DNA of 11,545 bases from QHWK01 sp035315685 (GCA_035315685.1 DATFXR010000539.1:1-11545); one strand, 5' to 3'. Shown: positions 1 to 5,230, numbered from the stretch's first letter. A program made the numbers and translations. The notes: a model not told the origin generated them from the letters alone.

Positions 1-268
1 GATGCACAACAACCGCGGGTACCACCAGGAAGTGATGTTCGTGCAGCAGATGGCCAGCGAGCGCAACCGCGGCGCCGACCGCGCGCACATCGGCACCACG
101 CTGCGCGAGCCGAACATCGACTACGCGAAGATGGCGCAGGCTTACGGGATGTACGGCGAGGGGCCGATCGAGAACCCGAAGGATCTGGCGCCGGCCATCA
201 AGCGCGCGCTCGAACGCGTCAAGCGGGGAGAGCCGGCATTGCTCGATGTCGTGACGCAGCCGCGCTGA
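1..268 (+). CDS. Thiamine-diphosphate-dependent enzyme, C-terminal fragment (acetolactate-synthase/decarboxylase superfamily)
   Basis: Only the last 88 or so codons are in the window and the reading frame is open at the left edge, so the first Met here is internal. The visible part starts with an Asn-Asn pair followed by RGYHQ, which matches the end of the Mg-thiamine-diphosphate motif (GDG...NN) in the C-terminal domain of this superfamily. The remainder (DYAKMAQAYGMYGEGPI, then a helix, then PALLDVVTQPR) is the usual closing helix-strand of that domain. The enzyme would be cytoplasmic and act on 2-oxo acids. Nothing here identifies the substrate or separates acetolactate synthase from relatives such as benzoylformate or oxalyl-CoA decarboxylases. 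The TGA stop is followed after 2 bases by a heptamer array. The family call is firm; the specific function is unknown. Confidence 0.82.
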   Translation, partial: MHNNRGYHQEVMFVQQMASERNRGADRAHIGTTLREPNIDYAKMAQAYGMYGEGPIENPKDLAPAIKRALERVKRGEPALLDVVTQPR

Positions 269-270
269 GA

Positions 271-305
271 GAATTAGGAATTTCGAATTTGGAATTTGGA
301 ATGCG
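271..305. repeat. Heptamer tandem array, consensus GAATTTG
   Basis: There are five consecutive 7-bp units: GAATTAG, GAATTTC, GAATTTG, GAATTTG and GAATGCG, with the outer units degenerate. The array is AT-rich in a GC-rich window and begins 2 bases after the stop of the upstream gene. It contains a TTG and an ATG (301) in frame with the following cytochrome. These are unlikely to be used as starts because a better-placed ATG with a ribosome-binding site lies at 334. Confidence 0.8.
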
Positions 306-333
306 TGATTGGATTCGCAACAGGGAAGTAGGA

Positions 334-726
334 ATGAGCGAAGCAAGAGGCTTTGCGGCGTTTGCGCTCTTTGCGGCCTTTGCGCTCTTTGCGGCCTTGG
401 CGTTCCTAGCGGGCGTGGCCAGTGCGCAGGACGCTCCGGCGGGCAACGCACAGCAGGGCAAGGAGCTGTATCTGAAGTACAGCTGCTACGCCTGTCATGG
501 CTACGACGGACACGGCGGCGCCGGCGCGCGGATCGTGCCGCTGCCGCTGACGCTCACGCGGTTCACGGCGTTCGTGCGCAACCCGCGCCGGATGCCGCCG
601 TACACCGAGAAAGTCCTGACCGACGCGCAGGCCGCCGATCTCTTCGCATACATCAAGTCGCTGCCTGCGTCACCGTCAGCCGATCAGATCCCGTTGCTGA
701 AACGCATCATGGATGCGAAGAATTGA
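334..726 (+). CDS. Exported monoheme class I-like cytochrome c
   Basis: This is a 130-residue periplasmic electron carrier. Residues 1-31 form a signal peptide with a long Ala/Phe/Leu core ending in ASA, so cleavage before Q32 is likely. The heme c site is CYACH at 51-55, with H55 as proximal ligand. M87 in RRMPPY is the likely distal ligand, and the closing helix (LTDAQAADLFAYIKSL) is typical of small class I cytochromes. ATG 334 was chosen over TTG 289 and ATG 301 because it has AGGGAAG (322-328) at good spacing and gives a normal signal peptide, while the earlier codons fall in a heptamer array. The hydrophobic core of the signal peptide is built from an 18-bp repeat (351-404). The partner enzyme is unknown. 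It may be co-transcribed with the upstream thiamine-diphosphate enzyme and the next cytochrome. Confidence 0.85.
   Translation: MSEARGFAAFALFAAFALFAALAFLAGVASAQDAPAGNAQQGKELYLKYSCYACHGYDGHGGAGARIVPLPLTLTRFTAFVRNPRRMPPYTEKVLTDAQAADLFAYIKSLPASPSADQIPLLKRIMDAKN
351..404 (+). repeat. 18-bp tandem repeat coding the signal-peptide core
   Basis: There are three copies of an 18-bp unit (351-368, 369-386, 387-404). The first two differ at one base and the third diverges at its end. Each copy encodes FAAFAL or a close variant, so the repeat forms the hydrophobic core of the signal peptide of the cytochrome at 334-726. Each unit is itself two related 9-bp halves around TTTGCG. Confidence 0.85.
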
Positions 727-733
727 TGGTGAC

Positions 734-788
734 GTAGCGCGAAGGCTGTCGCCGAGCGGTGGACGCTCGCCCGAAGGCTTCGCGCTAC
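734..788. repeat. REP-like palindromic element, copy A
   Basis: The outer arms GTAGCGCGAAG (734-744) and CTTCGCGCTAC (778-788) are perfect 11-bp inverted repeats. They enclose a second hairpin, CGAGCG (753-758) and CGCTCG (764-769), with a 5-base loop. The element lies 7 bases after the stop of one cytochrome gene and ends just before the ribosome-binding site of the next. It could attenuate or stabilise a shared transcript. Related half-elements occur at 5116-5137 and 8505-8529. Confidence 0.75.
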
Positions 789-811
789 GCTCGATTCTGG
801 AGGAGCGATCA

Positions 812-1588
812 ATGAGAGCAGTGCGGCAGACGCTGGCAGTGGTCGGAGTGATGTCGTTGATGGCCGCCGCGGCCGGGGCGCAGACGCCGCCGGCGCAAGC
901 ACCGGCCGGCGGACAGCCGCCGCCGCCGCCGATGACGAACCTGCAGGTCTACCCGAAGGACATTCCGCGACCGCAGTTGGTCACCACCATGCAGGGGTTT
1001 GTCGCCGCGCTCGGCGTGCAGCAGTCCGGCGGCTGTGGCTACTGCCATGCCGGCACTGCGCCGCAGTTCGACTGGGCGTCCGATTCGAACCCGAAGAAAG
1101 TCGTGGCGCGCAAGATGATCCTGATGTCGCGCGAGGTCACGGCGAAGCTGCCCGAGGTGACCGGCAAGACCGCCAGCGAGGTGACGACCCTCCGTTGCGG
1201 GACCTGCCATCGCGGCGTGCCGATTCCGAAGCTGTTGCCTGACGTCCTCACCGAGACCGCGACCAAGAGCGGTACGGCCGCCGCCGTTCAGCAGTACCGC
1301 GATTTGCGCACGAAGTACTACGGCGGCCAGAGCTACGATTTCAGCGACGCCGCGCTGGTCCAGATGGCGACCCCGCTCATCGCTGCCAACAAAGCGGACG
1401 ATGCCATCACGTGGCTGCAGTTGAACGCCGAGTTCAATCCGAAATCATCGGCGACCTACGCCGCCCTCGGGCAGGCCTACGCGAGGAAGAACGACAACGC
1501 CAACGCGATCAAGAACTACGAAAAGGCGATCGAACTCGACCCCAACAACCAGATCGCCAAGCGCCAGCTCGAGCAGCTGAAAAAGTGA
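812..1588 (+). CDS. Exported diheme cytochrome c, reaction-centre-cytochrome-like domain fused to TPRs
   Basis: This 258-residue protein has a signal peptide (1-23, ending AGA before QTPP), a Pro-rich linker (about 25-40), a diheme domain (about 45-145) and C-terminal tetratricopeptide repeats (about 181-250, the clearest being KSSATYAALGQAYARK through ELDPN). Heme sites are CGYCH (75-79) and CGTCH (129-133). Met residues in the helices before them (M60; M102 or M105) are the expected distal ligands, as in the cytochrome subunit of photosynthetic reaction centres. No photosynthesis genes are present, so this is a redox relative and not a reaction-centre subunit. ATG 812 is preceded by GGAGGA (799-804) at proper spacing. 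The TPRs suggest docking to another periplasmic protein. The stop TGA (1586-1588) lies inside the first unit of a heptamer array. The cytochrome at 3970-5118 has the same heme domain with a different C-terminal module. Confidence 0.85.
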   Translation: MRAVRQTLAVVGVMSLMAAAAGAQTPPAQAPAGGQPPPPPMTNLQVYPKDIPRPQLVTTMQGFVAALGVQQSGGCGYCHAGTAPQFDWASDSNPKKVVARKMILMSREVTAKLPEVTGKTASEVTTLRCGTCHRGVPIPKLLPDVLTETATKSGTAAAVQQYRDLRTKYYGGQSYDFSDAALVQMATPLIAANKADDAITWLQLNAEFNPKSSATYAALGQAYARKNDNANAIKNYEKAIELDPNNQIAKRQLEQLKK

Positions 1589-1650
1589 ACGCTGAACTGT
1601 GAACGCTGAACCCTGAACGCTGAACCCTGAACCCTGAACCCTGAACGCTG
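1584..1650. repeat. Heptamer tandem array, consensus (C/G)CTGAAC
   Basis: Nine consecutive 7-bp units (AGTGAAC, GCTGAAC, TGTGAAC, GCTGAAC, CCTGAAC, GCTGAAC, then three CCTGAAC) are followed by a partial unit. Position 1-2 of the unit varies while TGAAC is constant. The first unit contains the stop codon of the TPR cytochrome. Because the unit is 7 bp and contains TGA, the array presents stops in all three forward frames. Confidence 0.9.
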
Positions 1651-1652
1651 TC

Positions 1653-1815
1653 AATGGCTGATGGCTATGGCCAATGGCCAATGGCCAAGGGCGTCGCGGG
1701 AATCATCAAGCCTGTATTCTCATGACCTTAGGGCCGGGCCATCGCGCCTCAGCCTTAGGCCGTCTGCCATTAGCCGGCCAGCCGTTAGCCATTAGCCATT
1801 AGCCATCAGCCATCC
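1653..1815. repeat. Inverted pair of heptamer arrays (ATGGCTN / AGCCATN)
   Basis: The left array (1653-1688) contains AATGGCT, GATGGCT and then three TGGCCAA units, with a 1-base phase slip. The right array (1766-1815) contains GCCATTA, a divergent 8-base unit, GCCGTTA, GCCATTA twice, GCCATCA and GCCATCC. The two are in opposite orientation, with perfect 14-bp arms ATGGCTGATGGCTA (1654-1667) and TAGCCATCAGCCAT (1800-1813). Inner units could continue pairing with about one mismatch each. The centre (about 77 bases) is not repetitive. Confidence 0.8.
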
Positions 1816-1852
1816 AACGGGCGGCGAGCGGCGGAGCGCGAGCCGCCCGTTG
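1815..1852. repeat. 11-bp perfect inverted repeat
   Basis: CAACGGGCGGC (1815-1825) and GCCGCCCGTTG (1842-1852) are exact reverse complements separated by 16 GC-rich bases. The right arm overlaps the first of two tandem GCCCGTTGACA units, and hence the first of the two -35-like hexamers. It could be an operator or a hairpin that insulates the promoter from upstream transcription. There is no T-tract. Confidence 0.6.
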
Positions 1853-1889
1853 ACAGCCCGTTGACATATCACAACGAAGTTCCCACAAT
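1845..1889 (+). promoter_or_regulatory. Sigma70-like promoter with duplicated -35 box
   Basis: TTGACA at 1861-1866 is a perfect -35 consensus, followed by a 17-base spacer and CACAAT (1884-1889, 4 of 6 matches to TATAAT). The 11-bp unit GCCCGTTGACA is repeated head-to-tail (1845-1855, 1856-1866), which places a second TTGACA one helical turn upstream. Transcription would begin near 1896, about 57 bases before the DUF6152-type gene. No -10 box is correctly spaced from the first TTGACA. Confidence 0.55.
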
Positions 1890-1952
1890 GAACGCCAGCG
1901 TGGCGCACAGGTGACGTGTGCCGCCGTGACGCGTCCTATCTGGAGGCCGTTC

Positions 1953-2366
1953 ATGAGAGCGAAAATCGCGGCATTCTCGGCGGTTGTGGGGTTCGTGCTG
2001 GCGGCACCGGGCGTCATCGCCCACCATTCGTTCGCGGCGGAGTTCGACGCCGCGAAACCGGTCAACCTCAAGGGCGTCGTCACGAAGATCGAGTGGGCGA
2101 ATCCCCACACGTACTTCTACATGGACGTGAGCGAGGGGGACAAAGTCACCAACTGGGGCATGGAGATGGGCAGCCCCAATGGCCTGATGCGTCAGGGCTG
2201 GACGCGCAACACGCTTCACGTCGGCGACGAGGTCACGGTCGAAGGCTCGCAGGCGAAGGACGGCACGCACGTCGGGAACGCGCGCGTGGTCACGCTGGCT
2301 GCGACCGGTAAGCGGCTCTTCGCCGCATCGAGCCAGACCGACACGCCGCAGCAACAACAGCGCTGA
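1953..2366 (+). CDS. DUF6152-type exported protein
   Basis: This is a 137-residue secreted or periplasmic protein of unknown function. A signal peptide (1-23, ending VIA) is followed directly by HHSFAAEFD. The core has the family-like pattern of a small beta barrel: LKGVVTKIEWANPH (about 39-52), then YFYMDVSEG, NWGMEMGSPNGLMRQGW and GDEVTVEG, with an AKDG turn. This pattern suggests an OB-like fold. If cleavage follows A23, the mature protein starts with His-His, and H52 in WANPH is another conserved-looking histidine, so metal binding is possible but unproven. The C-terminus is a Gln-rich tail. ATG 1953 was chosen because GGAGG (1942-1946) lies 6 bases upstream. It is the first gene of a likely two-gene operon, 44 bases before the next start. 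I recall the family from Acidobacteriota and Proteobacteria; I did not search for it. Confidence 0.8.
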   Translation: MRAKIAAFSAVVGFVLAAPGVIAHHSFAAEFDAAKPVNLKGVVTKIEWANPHTYFYMDVSEGDKVTNWGMEMGSPNGLMRQGWTRNTLHVGDEVTVEGSQAKDGTHVGNARVVTLAATGKRLFAASSQTDTPQQQQR

Positions 2367-2396
2367 GACCGTCGGAGCCGGGTGATCGACTGCCTC

Positions 2397-2403
2397 AAGG
2401 AGG
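2397..2403 (+). promoter_or_regulatory. Ribosome-binding site deciding a GTG start
   Basis: AAGGAGG is a perfect Shine-Dalgarno sequence. It is 1 base from the in-frame GTG at 2405, which is too close, and 7 bases from the in-frame GTG at 2411, which is ideal. The start of the following gene is therefore placed at 2411. Confidence 0.7.
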
Positions 2404-2410
2404 CGTGGAC

Positions 2411-3406
2411 GTGCGAACCCTTTTCCGTGGCGTCGTACTCAGTTCGACCGTCGCCCTCCTGTTCACCGCGTTCCTGGGCGCCGGCGCTCAGGAACCTGGC
2501 GCCCAGCCGTCTCCGGGCGCACCGGGTGGCGGTCGCGGACGCATGTCGGGGCCGCCGCAGCCGACGCCGCGGCTTCCCGACGGCACGGTGAATCTCGGAC
2601 GCGTGCCGGGTGAGAAGGGCGTCTGGAACGTCCCCTACATCACCAACATGGGACAGCGCATCATCGAAGCCGACGGCAAGACGTACGTCGAAAAGCATCC
2701 GCCGTCGTTCGGTCGACGCGGCGGTCCCGGTGGACTCGGCGGCGCGCCGGGCGCCCCGCTCGGCGGCGGCGAGGGTACGGCCGAAGGCGGCGGCCGCGGC
2801 GGATCGAAGTCGGAGCCGCAGGTGCCGTTCCAGCCGTGGGCCGCGGCTGTCTACGACTACAACTCGAAGAACAACTCGAAGTACGACCCGGAAGGCTACT
2901 GCCTGCCGCCGGGCGGACCGCGCCTGATGGCGACGCCGTATCCGATGGAGATCATCCAGCTTCCAGAACAGAAGCGGATCATCATGATCTTCGAAGGCGC
3001 CACGCACATCTGGCGCGAGATCTACATGGACGGTCGGCCGCATCCGCAGGGCGACGAGCTCAATCCGACCTACCTCGGTCACTCCGTTGGCCACTGGGAG
3101 GGCGAGACGCTGGTGGTCGACGTCGTCGGCTTCAACGAGCAGACCTGGATGGACTACTTCGGCCATCCGCACACCGACATGCTGCACGTCGTCGAGCGGT
3201 TCTCGCGCCCCAACAAGGGCACGCTCGCGTACGAGGCGACCTACGACGATCCCGGCGCCTACACGAAGCCGTTCACCGTGCGGTGGACCATTTCGTGGAA
3301 TCCGACCGGCGAGCTCACCGAGTACATCTGCCAGGAGAACAACAAGTATCTCCAGCGGCTCACTGACGACTTCGGCCAACCTATTTTCGGAGGAAAAAAA
3401 CCCTGA
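2411..3406 (+). CDS. Uncharacterised exported protein in operon with the DUF6152-type gene
   Basis: The function is not recognised. The 331-residue product starts at GTG 2411. Residues 1-26 look like a signal peptide (ending AGA before Q27). A Gly/Pro-rich stretch follows (about 28-50), then a short conserved-looking segment, then a second low-complexity Gly-rich insert (about 101-131). The compact domain is about 140-325, with PWAAAVYDYNSKNN, C164 in YCLPPGGPR, IWREIYMDGRPHP, YLGHSVGHWEGETLVVD, GFNEQTWMDYFGHPHTD and C307 in ICQENNKYL. The two cysteines could form a disulfide, and several His and Asp/Glu residues cluster in the GHSVGHWEG and GHPHTD segments. I have the impression that this domain occurs widely as a hypothetical protein beside DUF6152-type genes, but cannot confirm it here. 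It lies 44 bases after the DUF6152 stop and shares its promoter. Confidence 0.75.
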   Translation: MRTLFRGVVLSSTVALLFTAFLGAGAQEPGAQPSPGAPGGGRGRMSGPPQPTPRLPDGTVNLGRVPGEKGVWNVPYITNMGQRIIEADGKTYVEKHPPSFGRRGGPGGLGGAPGAPLGGGEGTAEGGGRGGSKSEPQVPFQPWAAAVYDYNSKNNSKYDPEGYCLPPGGPRLMATPYPMEIIQLPEQKRIIMIFEGATHIWREIYMDGRPHPQGDELNPTYLGHSVGHWEGETLVVDVVGFNEQTWMDYFGHPHTDMLHVVERFSRPNKGTLAYEATYDDPGAYTKPFTVRWTISWNPTGELTEYICQENNKYLQRLTDDFGQPIFGGKKP

Positions 3407-3415
3407 CGGTGCCAT

Positions 3416-3427
3416 TGACGCGCGTCA
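3416..3427. repeat. 12-bp palindrome between convergent stops
   Basis: TGACGCGCGTCA is a perfect palindrome lying between two convergent genes that are 18 bases apart. Its right end supplies the TGA stop of the minus-strand gene. An alternative hairpin pairs CTGACG (3403-3408), which holds the plus-strand stop, with CGTCAG (3423-3428). Without a T-tract it is at best a weak bidirectional terminator. Confidence 0.4.
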
Positions 3428-3826
3428 GTTCCTCACCACTCTGAAGTCACCTTTCTTGCCGCCCTCAACCCACGTGCCTGTCAACACGCGCGCATAGGCG
3501 CCGATGTTTTCCAGCTTGCCGTCGATGACGTAGTGCACCGCGGCGCCCGAAGCGTCCTTGCCGTCGCCCTCCAGGTGCACGCCCCACGTATCCGGGTTGA
3601 GCTCGGCTTTCTTGAGGGGGACCGCCTTGGGTCCAGGGTTGATGTTGCCGGTGATCGCCTTGCCGTCCCAGTTCAGCTCGAGGACGACGTGCGTGCGATT
3701 CTCTTTCGTTGGTCCCCAATCGCCGCTCCACGTACCTTTCAGCGGATGACCGAACTGGGCCAGCACGGGCGCGGCGACCAGCAGTGCCGCGAACGCCATG
3801 GTCGTACCTCGAACCGGAAACCGCAT
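3425..3826 (-). CDS. Small exported protein of unknown function, beta-rich
   Basis: This 133-residue product has a clear signal peptide (1-24, APVLA before Q). It is followed by FGHPLKGTWSGDWG and alternating strand-and-turn segments (THVVLELNWDGKAITGNINPG, AVHYVIDGKLE, RVLTGTWVEGGKKGDFRVVRN). The two G-T-W motifs, one early and one near the end, resemble small lipocalin- or avidin-like beta barrels, but no family is assigned. There are no Cys residues and no heme site. ATG 3826 was chosen because AAGGAGG (3834-3840, read on the minus strand) is 7 bases upstream; an in-frame GTG one codon earlier is less well spaced. It converges with the preceding gene and has its own promoter at 3887-3915. 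Confidence 0.75.
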   Translation of the reverse strand: MRFPVRGTTMAFAALLVAAPVLAQFGHPLKGTWSGDWGPTKENRTHVVLELNWDGKAITGNINPGPKAVPLKKAELNPDTWGVHLEGDGKDASGAAVHYVIDGKLENIGAYARVLTGTWVEGGKKGDFRVVRN

Positions 3827-3886
3827 CACCGCTCCTCCTTGGGTCGTCGAACCGAGGGCCTTCGCGCGACGGCGAACCGAACGGTA

Positions 3887-3915
3887 AATCTACACCGCTG
3901 GAATTGATCTGTCAT
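3887..3915 (-). promoter_or_regulatory. Sigma70-like promoter for the minus-strand exported protein
   Basis: Read on the minus strand, ATGACA (3915-3910, 5 of 6 matches to the -35 consensus) is followed by a 17-base spacer and TAGATT (3892-3887, 4 of 6 matches to the -10). The start would be about 55 bases upstream of ATG 3826. No convincing plus-strand promoter was found in the same divergent gap for the gene at 3970. Confidence 0.5.
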
Positions 3916-3969
3916 CTCAGTTAGAGTGCGTCCGCATCGGCAGTAGCGCGTCATCCGGGGGACAACGAT

Positions 3970-5118
3970 ATGACACGGACGTGGTGGCGAATCAACCTGG
4001 CGATTGCGGTGATCGTGGTCGCATGGGCGAGCGGTCTCATCGCGGCCGCCCAGGGCCAGACGCCTGCTCCCGCCGCAGGCAAGAAGGCGGGAGAGGCCTT
4101 CAAGAACGTGACGACGAGCACGCTCAAGGAACTGAGCGTCGACGACTTCATCGCCAGCATGGGGCTCATTTCCGCCAACCTCGGCCTCGACTGCGCCGAC
4201 TGTCATCCCAACGCCGGCACCGACAAGGCCGACTTCGTGATCGACACGCCGCGCAAGATCACGACGCGCCGCATGGTCGAGATGGTCGCCGGAATCAACC
4301 GCACCAACTTCGGCGGCGTCCAGCGGGTGACCTGCTGGACGTGCCATCACGGCCGGATCACGCCGTCCACCACGATCTCGCTCGACGCGTGGTACGACGC
4401 GCCGAACGTCGAGCTCGACGACGCGGTCCGACAGGAGGACGGACAGCCGACCGCTGATCAGGTGCTCGACAAGTACATCGCCGCGCTCGGCGGTGCGCAG
4501 AAGCTCGCCGCGGTGACCAGCTTCGTCGCCAGCGGCACCGCCATCGGGTATGGCGAGCTCGGCGGCAACGCCGACTTCACGTTGATGGCGAAGTCACCGA
4601 ACCAGCGCGCGATCCTGATCTCATACAAGGACACGCAGCGTCCGTCGAGCAGCTGGTCGTTCGACGGCCGCAACGGCTGGATCAAGACGCCGCGCGGCCT
4701 GCTCGGCGACTACGAGCTGATCGGCGGCGAGCTCGACGGCGCCAGGTTGGAAGCGCAGCTGTCGTTTCCAGGCCAGATCAAGCAAGCGCTGACCAACTGG
4801 CGCGGTGCCGCCACGCGCAGCATCGGCGACCGCGACTTCGTCGCCGTGCAGGGGAGCGGCCCTCGCGGATTCCTCGCGACGCTCTACTTCGATCCGAAGA
4901 CGAACCTGCTCGCGCGCGTGGTCCGCTACGGCCCGTCGCCGATCGGCCGGATGCCCACGCAGATCGACTACGCGGACTACCGCGACGTCGGCGGCGTCAA
5001 ATTTCCGTTTGAATACAAGTTCCTCTGGCTCGATGGGCGGTACACGGCAAAGCTGAGCAAAGTTGAGCCGAATGTCGCCATCGACGCGGCGAAGTTCGGC
5101 CGTCCCACAGTGAAATAG
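3970..5118 (+). CDS. Exported diheme cytochrome c, reaction-centre-cytochrome-like domain fused to a lipoprotein-sorting-like domain
   Basis: The 382-residue protein has a signal sequence or N-terminal anchor (hydrophobic 8-27) and a diheme domain (about 45-140) with CADCH (75-79) and CWTCH (122-126). M64 and M102 or M105 lie in the helices that usually carry the distal Met ligands. From about 155 the protein changes to a beta-rich module (VLDKYIAALGGAQKLAAV, FDGRNGWIKTP, LYFDPKTNLLARVVRYG, IDYADYRDVGGVKFPF) resembling LolA/outer-membrane lipoprotein-sorting folds, which bind hydrophobic ligands. The fusion suggests a periplasmic redox protein that also binds a lipid or quinone-like molecule (inference). 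ATG 3970 follows a GGGGGAC stretch. Its TAG stop is the first three bases of a REP-like element. It is paralogous in the heme domain to 812-1588. Confidence 0.83.
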   Translation: MTRTWWRINLAIAVIVVAWASGLIAAAQGQTPAPAAGKKAGEAFKNVTTSTLKELSVDDFIASMGLISANLGLDCADCHPNAGTDKADFVIDTPRKITTRRMVEMVAGINRTNFGGVQRVTCWTCHHGRITPSTTISLDAWYDAPNVELDDAVRQEDGQPTADQVLDKYIAALGGAQKLAAVTSFVASGTAIGYGELGGNADFTLMAKSPNQRAILISYKDTQRPSSSWSFDGRNGWIKTPRGLLGDYELIGGELDGARLEAQLSFPGQIKQALTNWRGAATRSIGDRDFVAVQGSGPRGFLATLYFDPKTNLLARVVRYGPSPIGRMPTQIDYADYRDVGGVKFPFEYKFLWLDGRYTAKLSKVEPNVAIDAAKFGRPTVK

Positions 5119-5188
5119 CGCGAAGTCTCCGCCGGCGCGACAGCGCGATCCGAATCCATGGAGCCACGCGGCGAAACCTTCGCCGGCG
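5116..5188. repeat. REP-like element, copy C, with imperfect direct repeat
   Basis: The element begins with TAGCGCGAAG, shared with copies A and B, and its TAG is the stop codon of the upstream cytochrome gene. An 18-base segment (5120-5137) recurs at 5171-5188 with 15 of 18 identities. The second copy also forms a hairpin of CGGCGAA (5169-5175) and TTCGCCG (5179-5185) with a 3-base loop, which could end the upstream transcript. No T-tract follows. Confidence 0.6.
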
Positions 5189-5201
5189 TTCCAACTGTTC
5201 C

Positions 5202-5230
5202 TTGACAGGCCGGTGAGCGTCGTTTACAAC
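5202..5230 (+). promoter_or_regulatory. Sigma70-like promoter of the TonB-dependent receptor gene
   Basis: A perfect -35 TTGACA (5202-5207) is followed by a 17-base spacer and TACAAC (5225-5230, 4 of 6 to TATAAT). Transcription would start near 5237 and give a leader of about 60 bases before ATG 5297. No operator or riboswitch-like structure was evident in that leader. Confidence 0.6.

Larger units (their letters stand above)
1589..1952. other. 364-base gene-free gap made largely of repeats
   Basis: No credible gene lies between the TPR cytochrome and the DUF6152-type gene. The gap holds, in order, the TGAAC heptamer array, an inverted pair of ATGGCT/AGCCAT heptamer arrays, an 11-bp perfect inverted repeat, and a sigma70-like promoter with a tandemly duplicated -35 box. 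The stretch 1690-1765 between the two inverted arrays shows only the direct pair CCTTAGG and no other recognisable structure. Confidence 0.7.

Noticed and set aside
289..333. Upstream TTG (289) and ATG (301) starts for the monoheme cytochrome
   Set aside because: Both fall in the GAATTTG heptamer array, lack a ribosome-binding site, and would add charged residues before the signal peptide. ATG 334 is better supported.
713..811. In-frame upstream start for the TPR cytochrome
   Set aside because: It would overlap the preceding gene and translate the REP-like hairpin. ATG 812 has GGAGGA at correct spacing and begins a normal signal peptide.
812..1588. True photosynthetic reaction-centre cytochrome subunit
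   Set aside because: It has only two hemes, a TPR tail, and no pufLM-like or pigment genes nearby. It shares the heme-domain pattern only.
2216..3415. Open frame of about 400 codons on the minus strand opposite the DUF6152-type operon
   Set aside because: It has Arg-rich low-complexity composition, no signal or domain, and overlaps two well-supported plus-strand genes. It is an antisense by-product of high GC.
3944..3951. GTAGCGCG as a fourth REP-like copy
   Set aside because: Only 8 bases match the REP start and nothing following continues the element; this is expected by chance in GC-rich DNA.
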